Both the position numbers and the translations under genes were made by a program. Under the pieces are notes generated by a model. The model did not search any database, had not been told where the DNA came from, and was given only the letters and a program-made list of their open reading frames with translations. From AP-15 sp963703855 (lineage in GTDB: Bacteria; Pseudomonadota; Alphaproteobacteria; ATCC43930; CGMCC-115725): a stretch of 64,000 nucleotides of DNA. Shown piece after piece: positions 54,477 through 62,636 of the stretch (positions within the stretch are counted from its first letter, which is position 1; each line of letters begins with the position of its first letter). Location: positions 11,534 to 75,533 of the forward strand of contig CAVPFW010000018.1 in the NCBI GenBank assembly GCA_963703855.1. Reading direction: 5' to 3'.

Positions 54477-55630
54477 TGGACGGGCTGCAGCGCGGCAGCG
54501 CTGCGATCGTCGGCGTCGCCGAATCCGATCTCGGCGCGGTCGCCGCCGACACCAGCCCGATCGATCTGATGGCGCAGGGCATCCACCGGGCGCTCGCCGA
54601 TTGCGGCCTCCGGTTGCGCGACGTCGACGGCCTCGTTTGCGCGGCGACCCAGAGCCGCACCTCGGGTCTGGCGTTGAGCGAGTATCTCGGCATCTCGCCC
54701 GCCTTTGTCGATACGACGATCCTCGGCGGCTCGTCCTTCATGTTTCACGTCGCCCATGCCCAGGCGGCGCTCCAGCTCGGGCTGTGCCGGGTTGCGGTGA
54801 TCGCCTATGGCTCGACCCAGCGCACGATCGGCCGCCGCCACGCATCGGTGCGCGAGCACAATCCCTACGAGACCCCGTTCCGCCCGTTCCTGCCCGCGAC
54901 CGCCTATGCGCTGGCGGCCGCGCGCCACATGCACGAGTTCGGCACGACGCGCGAGCAATTGGCCGCGGTGGCGGTGGCGGCGCGGCACTGGGCGTTGCTC
55001 AACCCGGCCGCCTGGGAAAAGCAGCCGCTGACCATCGCCGAGGTGCTGTCGGCGCGGATGGTCAGCTATCCGCTGACGGTGCGCGACTGCTGCCTGATCA
55101 CCGACGGCGGCGGTGCGGTGATCATGACCACCGCCGAGCGCGCGCGGTCGTTAAACAAGCCGCCGGCCTATGTCCTGGGCTGCGGCCAGGCGATCACCCA
55201 CGCCAGCATCTCGAGCATGCCCGACCTGACCGTGACCGGGGCCTCGGCCTCGGGCCGCGCGGCCTATGACATGGCCCGGCTCGGCCCCGCCGACATCGAC
55301 GTGCTCGAGCTCTACGACGCTTTCACGATCAACACGATCCTGTTTCTCGAGGATCTCGGCTTTTGCGCCAAGGGCGAGGGCGGCGCTTTTGTCGAGGGTG
55401 GGCGGATCGCGCCCGGCGGCAGCCTGCCGGTCAACACCAACGGCGGCGGCCTCTCCTATTGCCATCCCGGCATGTACGGATTGTTTCTGCTGATCGAGGC
55501 GGTGCGCCAGCTGCGCGGCGAAGCCGGCGCGCGCCAGGTCGCCGATTGCGCGACCGCGCTCGCGCACGGCAATGGCGGCGTGCTGTCCTCGCAGGCGACC
55601 GTGATCCTGGGGACAGCAGCGACGGTCTGA
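54476..55630 (+). CDS. Thiolase family acetyl-CoA acetyltransferase-like protein
   Basis: A 384-residue SCP2-thiolase-like protein: AAIVGVAESDLGAVAADTSPI, DGLVCAATQSRTSGLALSEYL, VDTTILGGSSFMFHVAHAQAAL, DVLELYDAFTINTILFLEDLG and NTNGGGLSYCHPG. The usual nucleophile Cys position reads GGSSFM, with Ser instead, as in DUF35-linked thiolase-like proteins, so condensation or thiolysis is uncertain. His residues of the active site remain in NGGGLSYCHPG and AHGNGG. Confidence 0.88.
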   Translation: MDGLQRGSAAIVGVAESDLGAVAADTSPIDLMAQGIHRALADCGLRLRDVDGLVCAATQSRTSGLALSEYLGISPAFVDTTILGGSSFMFHVAHAQAALQLGLCRVAVIAYGSTQRTIGRRHASVREHNPYETPFRPFLPATAYALAAARHMHEFGTTREQLAAVAVAARHWALLNPAAWEKQPLTIAEVLSARMVSYPLTVRDCCLITDGGGAVIMTTAERARSLNKPPAYVLGCGQAITHASISSMPDLTVTGASASGRAAYDMARLGPADIDVLELYDAFTINTILFLEDLGFCAKGEGGAFVEGGRIAPGGSLPVNTNGGGLSYCHPGMYGLFLLIEAVRQLRGEAGARQVADCATALAHGNGGVLSSQATVILGTAATV

Positions 55631-55670
55631 GTGGCTGACCCGAAATGAAGCGAGCGATCTGAATAGGTTG

Positions 55671-55775
55671 TCGTCACCCCCGCGGAAGCGGGGGTCCAGA
55701 GCCTGCCCCTGGCTTGAACAGGGGGCAACCGCTGGTATGCTTGGACCCTGGGTTCCCGCTTTCGCGGGAATGACA
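55671..55775. repeat. Long imperfect palindromic intergenic element, copy B
   Basis: Arms cacccccgcggaagcggggg and ttcccgctttcgcgggaatg face each other around gcctgcccctggcttgaacagggggc. The sequence matches copy A at 2641-2768 but has a shorter core. It follows the thiolase gene at 41 bases and precedes a convergent methyltransferase. Confidence 0.72.
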
Positions 55776-55909
55776 ATAAGGTATTGATTTCAATGGGGAC
55801 ATTTCGAAGTCGGGCACTAACCAGAAATTCCCAAGTTGATCCGGCATTTCCAGCGGGTCGGCGGGTCAAAGCCCGGCGGTTCTTGCCGGGGCCCGGCCGA
55901 TGACGGCGG

Positions 55910-56515
55910 TCATCGGATCGCCACGTCTTCCACCCATTCCGCCAGGCGGCGGGTCTCGATCGGCGCGAAGCCGGCGTGGCGCAGATAGAGCTCGACCAGC
56001 TTGGCGTGACCGGCGTCGTCGAGCGCCCGCCAGATCGCCACCGCCTTGGTCCAGAAGCATCGGTTGGAAAAGCCGATGACAACCGGCGCCCCGGGGCGCA
56101 GCACGCGCGCGACCTCGCGCAGCACCTCGACCGGCCGCTGCAGATATTGGATCGAAACGCAGATCATCGCCGCGTCGACCGTGGCGTCGCCGAGCGGCAG
56201 CCGGGGGTCGCGGTTGAGGTTCTGCACGAACCGGCGGCTGAGGCGCGGGTTGGCGGCGAGCTCCTCGGCGTTCATGCCGTGGCCGATCACCTCGGCATAG
56301 GCGACCTCGGGCGGCAGGTGGCTGACCCAGCTGCTCATCAAATCGAGCAGCACGCCGCCCGCGGGCAGCACGGTACGATAAAGCTCGGTCAGGGCGGCGA
56401 TCGCGCCGTCGTCGATATGGCAGACGAGCCGGGCCGGCTCGTAGAAGGCTTCATCCTCCTCGCCGTCCAGTTTCGCAAAGGCGCCCGGCGGCAGCCCGAG
56501 AGCATCGTCTTCCAT
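55910..56515 (-). CDS. Class I SAM-dependent methyltransferase
   Basis: A 201-residue methyltransferase of the UbiE/Ubie-like type. The SAM-binding loop is VLLDLMSSWVSHLP, motif post-I is AEVIGHGMNAEELAANP and motif IV is VDAAMICVSIQYLQRPVEVL, followed by VARVLRPGAPVVIGFSNRCF. The glycine-rich motif I is unusual (LDLMSS in place of LDxGxG). The substrate is unknown. Confidence 0.85.
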   Translation of the reverse strand: MEDDALGLPPGAFAKLDGEEDEAFYEPARLVCHIDDGAIAALTELYRTVLPAGGVLLDLMSSWVSHLPPEVAYAEVIGHGMNAEELAANPRLSRRFVQNLNRDPRLPLGDATVDAAMICVSIQYLQRPVEVLREVARVLRPGAPVVIGFSNRCFWTKAVAIWRALDDAGHAKLVELYLRHAGFAPIETRRLAEWVEDVAIR

Positions 56516-56578
56516 CAGATCCGACCCCAGCTACTCACGCCTGTGCATGCCGGCAGCGCCCGCCCTCCTCATCCTGCG

Positions 56579-57442
56579 TCACGGCCGGACGCAGCCGGTG
56601 CCGTCGACATAGGTCTTGCCGCACAGGATGTTCAGACGGTGGTCGAAAGGAGAGCCCAGCAGGGGCGTCGTCCGCGCGATAAAATCCGCCGTCGCCGCGC
56701 TGCTCTGCCAGTGCGTGTAATTTGCCTCGGTGTCCCAAACCTCGAGACTAACAAAGCGGTTGGGCCGGTCGAGCTGGCGCAGGACGGTATAGTTCAGCAG
56801 ATGTTTGCCGTTGGCTTTGCTGGTGGCGGCGCCGTAGTCGACCAGCTGGTCCTGGCCCCGGTCGGGATCGCCTTGCTCCAATAATTCCTGCAGAAAATCG
56901 ACGTAGGTTACGACAAAGAGGGCGCCCTTGGCACCGACCGTCGAGGGCAGGCTGTTGCCGGCCCAGGGGGTGCCGAACGACTGCACCAGGCTGTACTGGC
57001 GGTCGTCGATCGGGCTGCCGATGCAGCATTCGCCGTTGGGCGGGGGATAGTTCTGCACGGCAAAGCGGAAATCGACGCTGTGGGGTTGCGCCAGATGCTG
57101 CTCGAACGCCTCGAGGCTGCTCCACACGTCGATGATATGGGAGTGGTTCGACGCCTCGAGCCAGTTGACGATGCGAAAGCTCTCGAAGCCGGGATCGGAC
57201 CGGCTGGCGGCGCGATACGCGAACAGAGCCTTGTAAGCGGTCTGCTCGAAATCGACGCCTCCCACCACCAGCGGGATGACGTCGAAATGGGTGATGTCGA
57301 ATATCGGACCGTGTGCCGGCGGCCCGTGGTGGTCCCCCGCCCCGTGATCCCCAGCGTTCTCGCCGTCACCGCCATATGCCGTTGCCGCGAGCAGCAGCGA
57401 CACCGGCACGGCCGTCAGCAGCCGGCGCAAAGGCGTCCACAT
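56579..57442 (-). CDS. Exported protein with tandem antibiotic-biosynthesis-monooxygenase domains
   Basis: A 287-residue protein. A signal peptide (LLTAVPVSLLLAATAYG) and a His-rich linker (GDHGAGDHHGPPAHG) precede two ABM-like dimeric alpha/beta-barrel repeats. The first is about residues 50-125 (HFDVIPLVV...FESFRIVNWLEASNHSH), the second about 175-265 (LFVVTYVDFLQELLEQ, LNYTVLRQLDRPNRF, EVWDTEANYTHWQSS). The fold houses quinol monooxygenases and heme-degrading enzymes; periplasmic export is unusual. The His-rich stretch could bind metal. Confidence 0.75.
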   Translation of the reverse strand: MWTPLRRLLTAVPVSLLLAATAYGGDGENAGDHGAGDHHGPPAHGPIFDITHFDVIPLVVGGVDFEQTAYKALFAYRAASRSDPGFESFRIVNWLEASNHSHIIDVWSSLEAFEQHLAQPHSVDFRFAVQNYPPPNGECCIGSPIDDRQYSLVQSFGTPWAGNSLPSTVGAKGALFVVTYVDFLQELLEQGDPDRGQDQLVDYGAATSKANGKHLLNYTVLRQLDRPNRFVSLEVWDTEANYTHWQSSAATADFIARTTPLLGSPFDHRLNILCGKTYVDGTGCVRP

Positions 57443-57626
57443 CGTCTGGTTCCCCCCGCGTCATTGTTTCGCTGCGGTCACGCCCCGCGCAGATCGGTCG
57501 AGTTTGCGACCGTCTCCTTGCACCTCCCGAAAAACCGGCAGGCGAGGGCATCGGGTCGTCGACGCGACGCTATCCGACGGCGCGAACAGGGTCAAATCCT
57601 ACAGAACCGCATCGGCCGAGGCACGG

Positions 57627-57667
57627 CCCCTCGCCCTGGCCCTCTCCCCGCAAGCGGGGCGAGGGAG
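57627..57667. repeat. CTCTCCCC-type intergenic palindrome, copy 4
   Basis: cccctcgccctggccctctccccgcaagcg continues into gggcgagggagattgccc. It resembles the hairpins at 1501, 48528 and 60648 and lies upstream of the amino-acid importer gene. Confidence 0.5.
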
Positions 57668-57765
57668 ATTGCCCGACAGAAGACGCCCAAGCCGTTGACA
57701 CCCACGCGGCTTCCGCCGAAAACAGCCGCGCGCCGCGGGGCGAGAGCGGCAGGGAGGAAAAAGGG

Positions 57766-59076
57766 ATGCGTCGACGCAGATTGCTTCAGGCGGGCGCGGC
57801 TGGGTTTGCCGCCTCGGCAATCCCTTTGAGCCGGCTGCTGGCCCAGGCAAAGCCGATCCGCATCGGGCTGCTCCACGATCTTTCCGGTCCGTTTGCCGGC
57901 GCCGGCTCGGTGCCGCTGTCGATCGGCGCGCAGCTGGCGATCGATTACGTCAACGGCCAGGGCGGCGTCCTCGGCAAGTACCAGGTAGAGCCGGTCAACG
58001 CCGACTCGCAGAGCAAGGTCGATGTCGCGATCAACGAGGCCGAGCGGCTGGCCAGCCAGGAAAACGTCGACATCATCCTCGGGGTCTATGCCAGCGCCGT
58101 CGCCGTGCCGCTCGCGGCCAAGGCCGACGAGTGGAAGAAGATCCTGTGGATCAACAGCGCGATCGCCACCGCGGCCTTGAAGGACCGCCATCTGCATTAC
58201 GTCTTTCGGCCGACCACCCAGTCCGCGGCCTACGGCGAAGCCGCGATCTCGTTTCTCGGCGAGAACGCCAAGTCGAAGCTCGGCAGCGACCCCAAGGATC
58301 TGAAGATTGCGCTGATCGACGAGGACGGGCCTTACGGCACCGCGGTCCAGCAGGCCGACGACAAATTCTCCAAGGAGAAAGGCGTCGGCACGATCGTGCT
58401 GAAGGAATCCTATGCGGCGAGCGCGCCCGACCTTTCCTCCCTGGTGACCAAGCTCAAGCGCGCCCGCCCGGACGTGATCATCCATGCCGGCTACAATCCC
58501 GACATCACCCTGTTCCTGCGCCAGGCGCGCGACGCGGGGCTGCGCTTCAAGACCCTGATCGGCAATGGTGCGGGCTACAGCCAGCTCGACAAATTGCGCG
58601 CCACCTTCGGCGACGACGTCGACGATTTCTGCAACATCGATCCGGCACCTGCCCAGCTCCTCGACCCGGAAAAGCTGGCGCCGGGGGTCGGCGACCTGAC
58701 CAAGCTGATGGTCGAGCGCTACAAGGCCCGGACGAAGGCCACCGAAGTGCCGACCCATGTCTCGATGGGCTTCAACAACACCTGGATCCTGCTCGCCAAG
58801 GTATTGCCGATCGCGATCGGCAAATACGGCGGCGCCGACCCCGATGCGGTGCGCAAGGCGGCGCTCGAGGTCGACATCCCGCTCGGCGGCACCCTGCAGG
58901 GCTACGGCGTCAAATTCGCCCCGCCCGAAGATGCGATGGCGGGGCAGAACCTGCGCGCCCTGCCGGTGGTGATGCAGAACCGCGGCAAGGACATCACCGT
59001 CGTGTGGCCGAGCCAGATCAGCACCGCGCCCCCGGTGCTGCCGTTGCCGGCGTCGTCCCCCTACGCGATGGGCTGA
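57766..59076 (+). CDS. ABC transporter substrate-binding protein, branched-chain amino acid type
   Basis: A 436-residue periplasmic binding protein. The N-terminus MRRRRLLQAGAAGFAASAI is a twin-arginine-like signal peptide. Type I periplasmic-binding lobes follow (IRIGLLHDLSGPFAGAGSV, AIDYVNGQGGVLGKYQ, LKIALIDEDGPYGTAVQQ). AGGGAGGAAAAAGGG precedes the ATG at 57766. It heads a full importer operon: SBP, LivG, LivF, LivH, LivM. Paralogues carry amides, aromatic acids or short peptides as well as amino acids. Confidence 0.92.
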   Translation: MRRRRLLQAGAAGFAASAIPLSRLLAQAKPIRIGLLHDLSGPFAGAGSVPLSIGAQLAIDYVNGQGGVLGKYQVEPVNADSQSKVDVAINEAERLASQENVDIILGVYASAVAVPLAAKADEWKKILWINSAIATAALKDRHLHYVFRPTTQSAAYGEAAISFLGENAKSKLGSDPKDLKIALIDEDGPYGTAVQQADDKFSKEKGVGTIVLKESYAASAPDLSSLVTKLKRARPDVIIHAGYNPDITLFLRQARDAGLRFKTLIGNGAGYSQLDKLRATFGDDVDDFCNIDPAPAQLLDPEKLAPGVGDLTKLMVERYKARTKATEVPTHVSMGFNNTWILLAKVLPIAIGKYGGADPDAVRKAALEVDIPLGGTLQGYGVKFAPPEDAMAGQNLRALPVVMQNRGKDITVVWPSQISTAPPVLPLPASSPYAMG

Positions 59077-59138
59077 GGTGCCGGCCCGGATCGCCGCGTC
59101 GCCGCCGCCCCCCGCTTTCGTCGGATTGACGGGGCAGG

Positions 59139-59882
59139 TTGGACCCTGAGGTGCTCGAAGTCGCGGGCCTGACGAAGCGGTTCGGCGGTTTTGTCGCGGT
59201 CAACCGGGTCGATTTCGCGGTCGCCAAGGGCGAGATCCTGGGCCTGATCGGCCCCAACGGCTCGGGCAAGACCACGACCTTCAACCTCGTCGCCGGCACC
59301 TTGCCGCCGAGCGCCGGGTCGATCCGCTTCGACGGGCGCGAGATCGCCGGGCTGCCGGCGCACCGGGTGTGCCGGATGGGGCTCGCCCGCACCTTTCAGA
59401 TCCCGCGCCCGTTCCGGAAGCTCAGCCTGCGCGACAATGTCGCGTTGTCGGCCTATTTCGCCCAAGGGGGGCGTATCGCCCGCGGCGAGGCCGAGCGCCG
59501 CGCGGTCCAGGCGCTCGATCTGGTCGGCCTGCCGGCGGAGGCCGGGGCGACCACCCACGGGCTCGGCGCCGCCGCGCTCAAAAAGCTCGAGCTCGCCCGC
59601 GCCCTGGCGACCGAGCCGCGCCTCTTACTGGCCGATGAGAGCCTCGGCGGCCTCGACGCCGGCGAGATGGACCGCGCCGCAGCGATGCTCGAAGAGATCC
59701 GCCGGCGCCTCGGCATCACCATCGTCTGGGTCGAGCACATCATGGGGGTATTGATGCGGGTGGTCGACCGGGTCGTCGTCCTCGATCACGGCGAGAAGAT
59801 ATTCGACGGCCGCCCCGAGGCCGCTGCGCGCGACGAGCGCGTCATGGAGGTTTACCTTGGCCGCGGCCATAGCCACGGCTGA
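59139..59882 (+). CDS. livG: Branched-chain amino acid-type ABC importer ATPase, LivG-like
   Basis: A 247-residue ABC ATPase with Walker A LIGPNGSGKTTTFNLVAGT and Walker B LLLADESLGGLDAGE. The signature region reads HGLGAAALKKLELARALA, without the usual SGG(Q), and DES replaces DEP. The start is a TTG at 59139 with GGGGCAGG upstream. It energises uptake together with LivF, whose gene overlaps it by 26 bases. Confidence 0.92.
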   Translation: MDPEVLEVAGLTKRFGGFVAVNRVDFAVAKGEILGLIGPNGSGKTTTFNLVAGTLPPSAGSIRFDGREIAGLPAHRVCRMGLARTFQIPRPFRKLSLRDNVALSAYFAQGGRIARGEAERRAVQALDLVGLPAEAGATTHGLGAAALKKLELARALATEPRLLLADESLGGLDAGEMDRAAAMLEEIRRRLGITIVWVEHIMGVLMRVVDRVVVLDHGEKIFDGRPEAAARDERVMEVYLGRGHSHG

Positions 59883-60594
59883 GCCGGCATTGCTGGCGCT
59901 CGGCGGCGTCTGCGCCGGCTACGGCTCGTTCCAGGCCTTGTTCGGGGTGTCGCTCGAGATCGCCGCCGGCGAGGCGGTCGCGGTCATCGGGCCGAACGGG
60001 GCCGGCAAGACGACGTTGATGCGGGTCATCTCCGGGATGCTCGCGGCCGATGCCGGCGAGGTGACGTTCGACGGCCGCGCGCTGACCCGGCTCCCGGCCC
60101 ACCGGGTCGTTGCCGCCGGAGTCGCCCATGTGCCGGAGAACCGGCGCCTCTTCGCCCGGCTGACGGTCGAGGAGAACCTGCGGATGGGCGCCTTCGTCGC
60201 CTCGGCGCGCCGGGATTTCGCCGAGCGCCTCGCCTGGGTCTATGCGCTCTTTCCGCGCCTCTTCGAGCGCCGCCGGCAGCTCGCCGGAACGATGTCGGGC
60301 GGCGAGCAGCAGATGTGCGCGATCGGCCGCGCGCTGATGTCGAAGCCGAGACTGCTGCTGATGGACGAGCCTTCGGCGGGCTTGGCGCCGTTGGCGGTCG
60401 AGCAGGTCTTCGACCTGGTCCGCCGCATCCGCGCCGAGGGGTTCACGGTCTTGATCGTCGAGCAGAACGTGCAGCAGGTGCTCGATCTCGTCGACCGCGC
60501 CTATCTGCTCGAAGCCGGCCATATCCGCCTCTCGGGCAGCGCCGCCGAGCTGCGCCGCAACGACGCCATCCGCCGCGCCTATATGGGGCTGTAG
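59857..60594 (+). CDS. livF: Branched-chain amino acid-type ABC importer ATPase, LivF-like
   Basis: A 245-residue ABC ATPase with Walker A VIGPNGAGKTTLMRVISG, signature MSGGEQQMCAIGRAL, Walker B LLLMDEPSAGLAP and H-loop LIVEQNVQQ. The TTG start at 59857 has GGAGG six bases upstream. It is the second ATPase of the heterodimeric pair and carries the canonical signature that LivG lacks. Confidence 0.93.
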   Translation: MAAAIATAEPALLALGGVCAGYGSFQALFGVSLEIAAGEAVAVIGPNGAGKTTLMRVISGMLAADAGEVTFDGRALTRLPAHRVVAAGVAHVPENRRLFARLTVEENLRMGAFVASARRDFAERLAWVYALFPRLFERRRQLAGTMSGGEQQMCAIGRALMSKPRLLLMDEPSAGLAPLAVEQVFDLVRRIRAEGFTVLIVEQNVQQVLDLVDRAYLLEAGHIRLSGSAAELRRNDAIRRAYMGL

Positions 60595-60647
60595 GAACGC
60601 CGATGGGAGCCCGCTTCTCACCGATCTCGTCTCGCGCCCCCGGTCTC

Positions 60648-60687
60648 GCTCTCTCCCGCCAGCGGGGAGAGGGTCGGGGTGAGGGGC
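60648..60687. repeat. CTCTCCCC-type intergenic palindrome, copy 5, between livF and livH
   Basis: ctctctcccgccagcggggagaggg followed by tcggggtgaggggc forms a strong hairpin inside the transport operon, between the livF stop and livH start. Its position within an operon suggests an mRNA-processing or attenuation role, though it may only be a repeat. Confidence 0.55.
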
Positions 60688-60714
60688 TGGCGAGGGGATA
60701 GCGGGACCCGGATC

Positions 60715-61569
60715 ATGGACATCTTTCTCCTCGAGGCGGTGCTCGACGGCATCTTGCTCGGCGGCGTCCTGGCGCTGTTGGCGCTCGGGCTCAACCTGAT
60801 CTTCGGGGTCATCGACGTCGTGTGGATCGCCTATGTCGAGCTGGTCATGTGCGGCATGTATGCGATCTGGTGGCTCTACGCCTTTTTCCACTGGCCCTTC
60901 GTGCTCGCCTGCGCGGTCGCGATCCTCGGGGTGGCGGTGCTCGGGCTCCTCGTTCACCTGCTGATCATCGAGCCGGTTCTCGGCTCGCCGCCGATCAACC
61001 AGCTGCTGGCGACCGGCGGCCTCCTGTTCTTTCTGCAGAGCCTGGCGACCCTGCTGTTCGGCACCGATTTCCGCAATCTCGGCCTGCGTCTGCCGTTGCT
61101 CGAATGGGGCGATCTGTCGATCAGCTTTGCCCGGCTCTTGGCCTTTGTCGCGGCGTTGATCGGCGCCGGCACGCTCTATCTGTTCCTGACCCGCAGCTTT
61201 TTGGGCACCGCGATCCGGGCGATCGCCCAGGACCGCGAGATCATGGGGCTGATGGGGGTCAGCCAGCGCCGGATCTATTTCACGACCTCGGCGATCGGCG
61301 GCGGGCTGGCCGGGTTCGCCGCCTGCCTCTTGGTATTGCAATACGACGTGCACCCGTTCATCGGCAATTCCTTTGGCCCGATCACCTTTATGATCTGCGT
61401 GCTGGGCGGGCTCGGCAACATGTTGGGCGGCTTTATCGCCGCCTTCGTCATGAGCCAGATCATCTCGATCGGCGGCTACTACTTTTCGATCGAGTTCTCC
61501 TATGTGCTGGCTTTTCTGTTGTTCATCGTGATGATCTTCATCCGCCCGCAGGGAATCCTCGGGCGATGA
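60715..61569 (+). CDS. livH: Branched-chain amino acid-type ABC importer permease, LivH-like
   Basis: A 284-residue inner-membrane permease with about eight hydrophobic helices, opening LLEAVLDGILLGGVLALLALG. The EAA-like loop FLGTAIRAIAQDREIMGLMGV, contacting the ATPases, and NMLGGFIAAFVMSQIIS near the C-terminus are typical. The ATG at 60715 follows the hairpin at 60648. Stop/start overlap (ATGA) with livM. Confidence 0.92.
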   Translation: MDIFLLEAVLDGILLGGVLALLALGLNLIFGVIDVVWIAYVELVMCGMYAIWWLYAFFHWPFVLACAVAILGVAVLGLLVHLLIIEPVLGSPPINQLLATGGLLFFLQSLATLLFGTDFRNLGLRLPLLEWGDLSISFARLLAFVAALIGAGTLYLFLTRSFLGTAIRAIAQDREIMGLMGVSQRRIYFTTSAIGGGLAGFAACLLVLQYDVHPFIGNSFGPITFMICVLGGLGNMLGGFIAAFVMSQIISIGGYYFSIEFSYVLAFLLFIVMIFIRPQGILGR

Positions 61570-62561
61570 GTGCCGGCCGGCTGGCCGCGACGGCGGCGCT
61601 GGTGCTCCTCGCGCTGGTGCCGTTCGCGGCCTCGCAATACACGCTGCACATCGCGATCCAGATCCTGATCTGGGGGTTCATCTATACCGCCTGGTCGATG
61701 ATGGGGCGGTTCGGGCTGACCTCGTTCGGCCACGGCGCCTTTCTCGGGGTCGGCGCCTATTTCCCGGCATTGCTGTGGAATTTCTACGGGGTCTCGCCGT
61801 GGCTCGGGATCCCGGCCGGCATGGCGGGGGCCGTCCTGCTCGCCTTGGTGATCGGCTACCCGTGCTTTCGGCTGCGCGTCGTCGGTCATTATTTCGCGCT
61901 GGTGACCCTGGCGCTGAGCCAGGTCGTGCTGCTGAGCCTGATCGCGGCGCGCGATGTGACCGGCGGCTCGCTCGGCATGACCCTGAAGACGGTCGGCCAT
62001 TCCTGGCTCGCGCTGCAGTTTTCGCAAAAGGGCTATTTCTACGCGATTGCGCTGGTGGTCTGGCTCGGCGGCCTCGCGGTGTGGCGCTGGATCGACGGCG
62101 GGATCTCCCGCTTGGCGCTCGAGGCGATCTCCGAGGACGAGATTGCCGCCGCCTCGAGCGGGATCGACGTGATGCGCGAGAAGTTGCGGGTTACGGTGGT
62201 GAGTGCGGCGCTGACGGCATTGGGCGGCAGCCTGTTGACCCAGTACATCCAATACGTGAACCCGGAAACCGTCTCCGGCGTCGCGGTGTCGTTGCAGATC
62301 GTCTTCGCCGCGATCGCCGGCGGCATGCACGTGCTCTTGGGGCCGACCGTCGGCGCCTTGTTCACGATCGTGCTGAACGAGGCCTTGCGCATCGTCTTCG
62401 GCATTCACTTCATCGGCGCCGCCAACACGATCTACGGCATCCTGCTGATCCTGTTCATCATCTTCATGCCGCGCGGGATCGTCGGCCTGGCCGAGGAGGG
62501 GTTCGCGCGAGCCCTGCGCCGGCCGCGCGGCGCCGTCGACGCGTCGGCCCCGCCGATGTGA
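61566..62561 (+). CDS. livM: Branched-chain amino acid-type ABC importer permease, LivM-like
   Basis: A 331-residue permease: YTAWSMMGRFGLTSFGHGAF, GVGAYFPALLWNFYG, LVTLALSQVVLLSLIAARDVTG and the EAA-like SRLALEAISEDEIAAASSGID. The C-terminus ends in a hydrophobic ILLILFIIFMPRGIVGL. It pairs with LivH to form the translocation pathway. Confidence 0.92.
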   Translation: MSAGRLAATAALVLLALVPFAASQYTLHIAIQILIWGFIYTAWSMMGRFGLTSFGHGAFLGVGAYFPALLWNFYGVSPWLGIPAGMAGAVLLALVIGYPCFRLRVVGHYFALVTLALSQVVLLSLIAARDVTGGSLGMTLKTVGHSWLALQFSQKGYFYAIALVVWLGGLAVWRWIDGGISRLALEAISEDEIAAASSGIDVMREKLRVTVVSAALTALGGSLLTQYIQYVNPETVSGVAVSLQIVFAAIAGGMHVLLGPTVGALFTIVLNEALRIVFGIHFIGAANTIYGILLILFIIFMPRGIVGLAEEGFARALRRPRGAVDASAPPM

Positions 62562-62636
62562 GCGGCCGGTTCCGGTCGCCATTTGGCCGCGTCGGCGCTA
62601 GTGTCGGGTCCAACGCAAATCGGGGAGGAAACGCGA

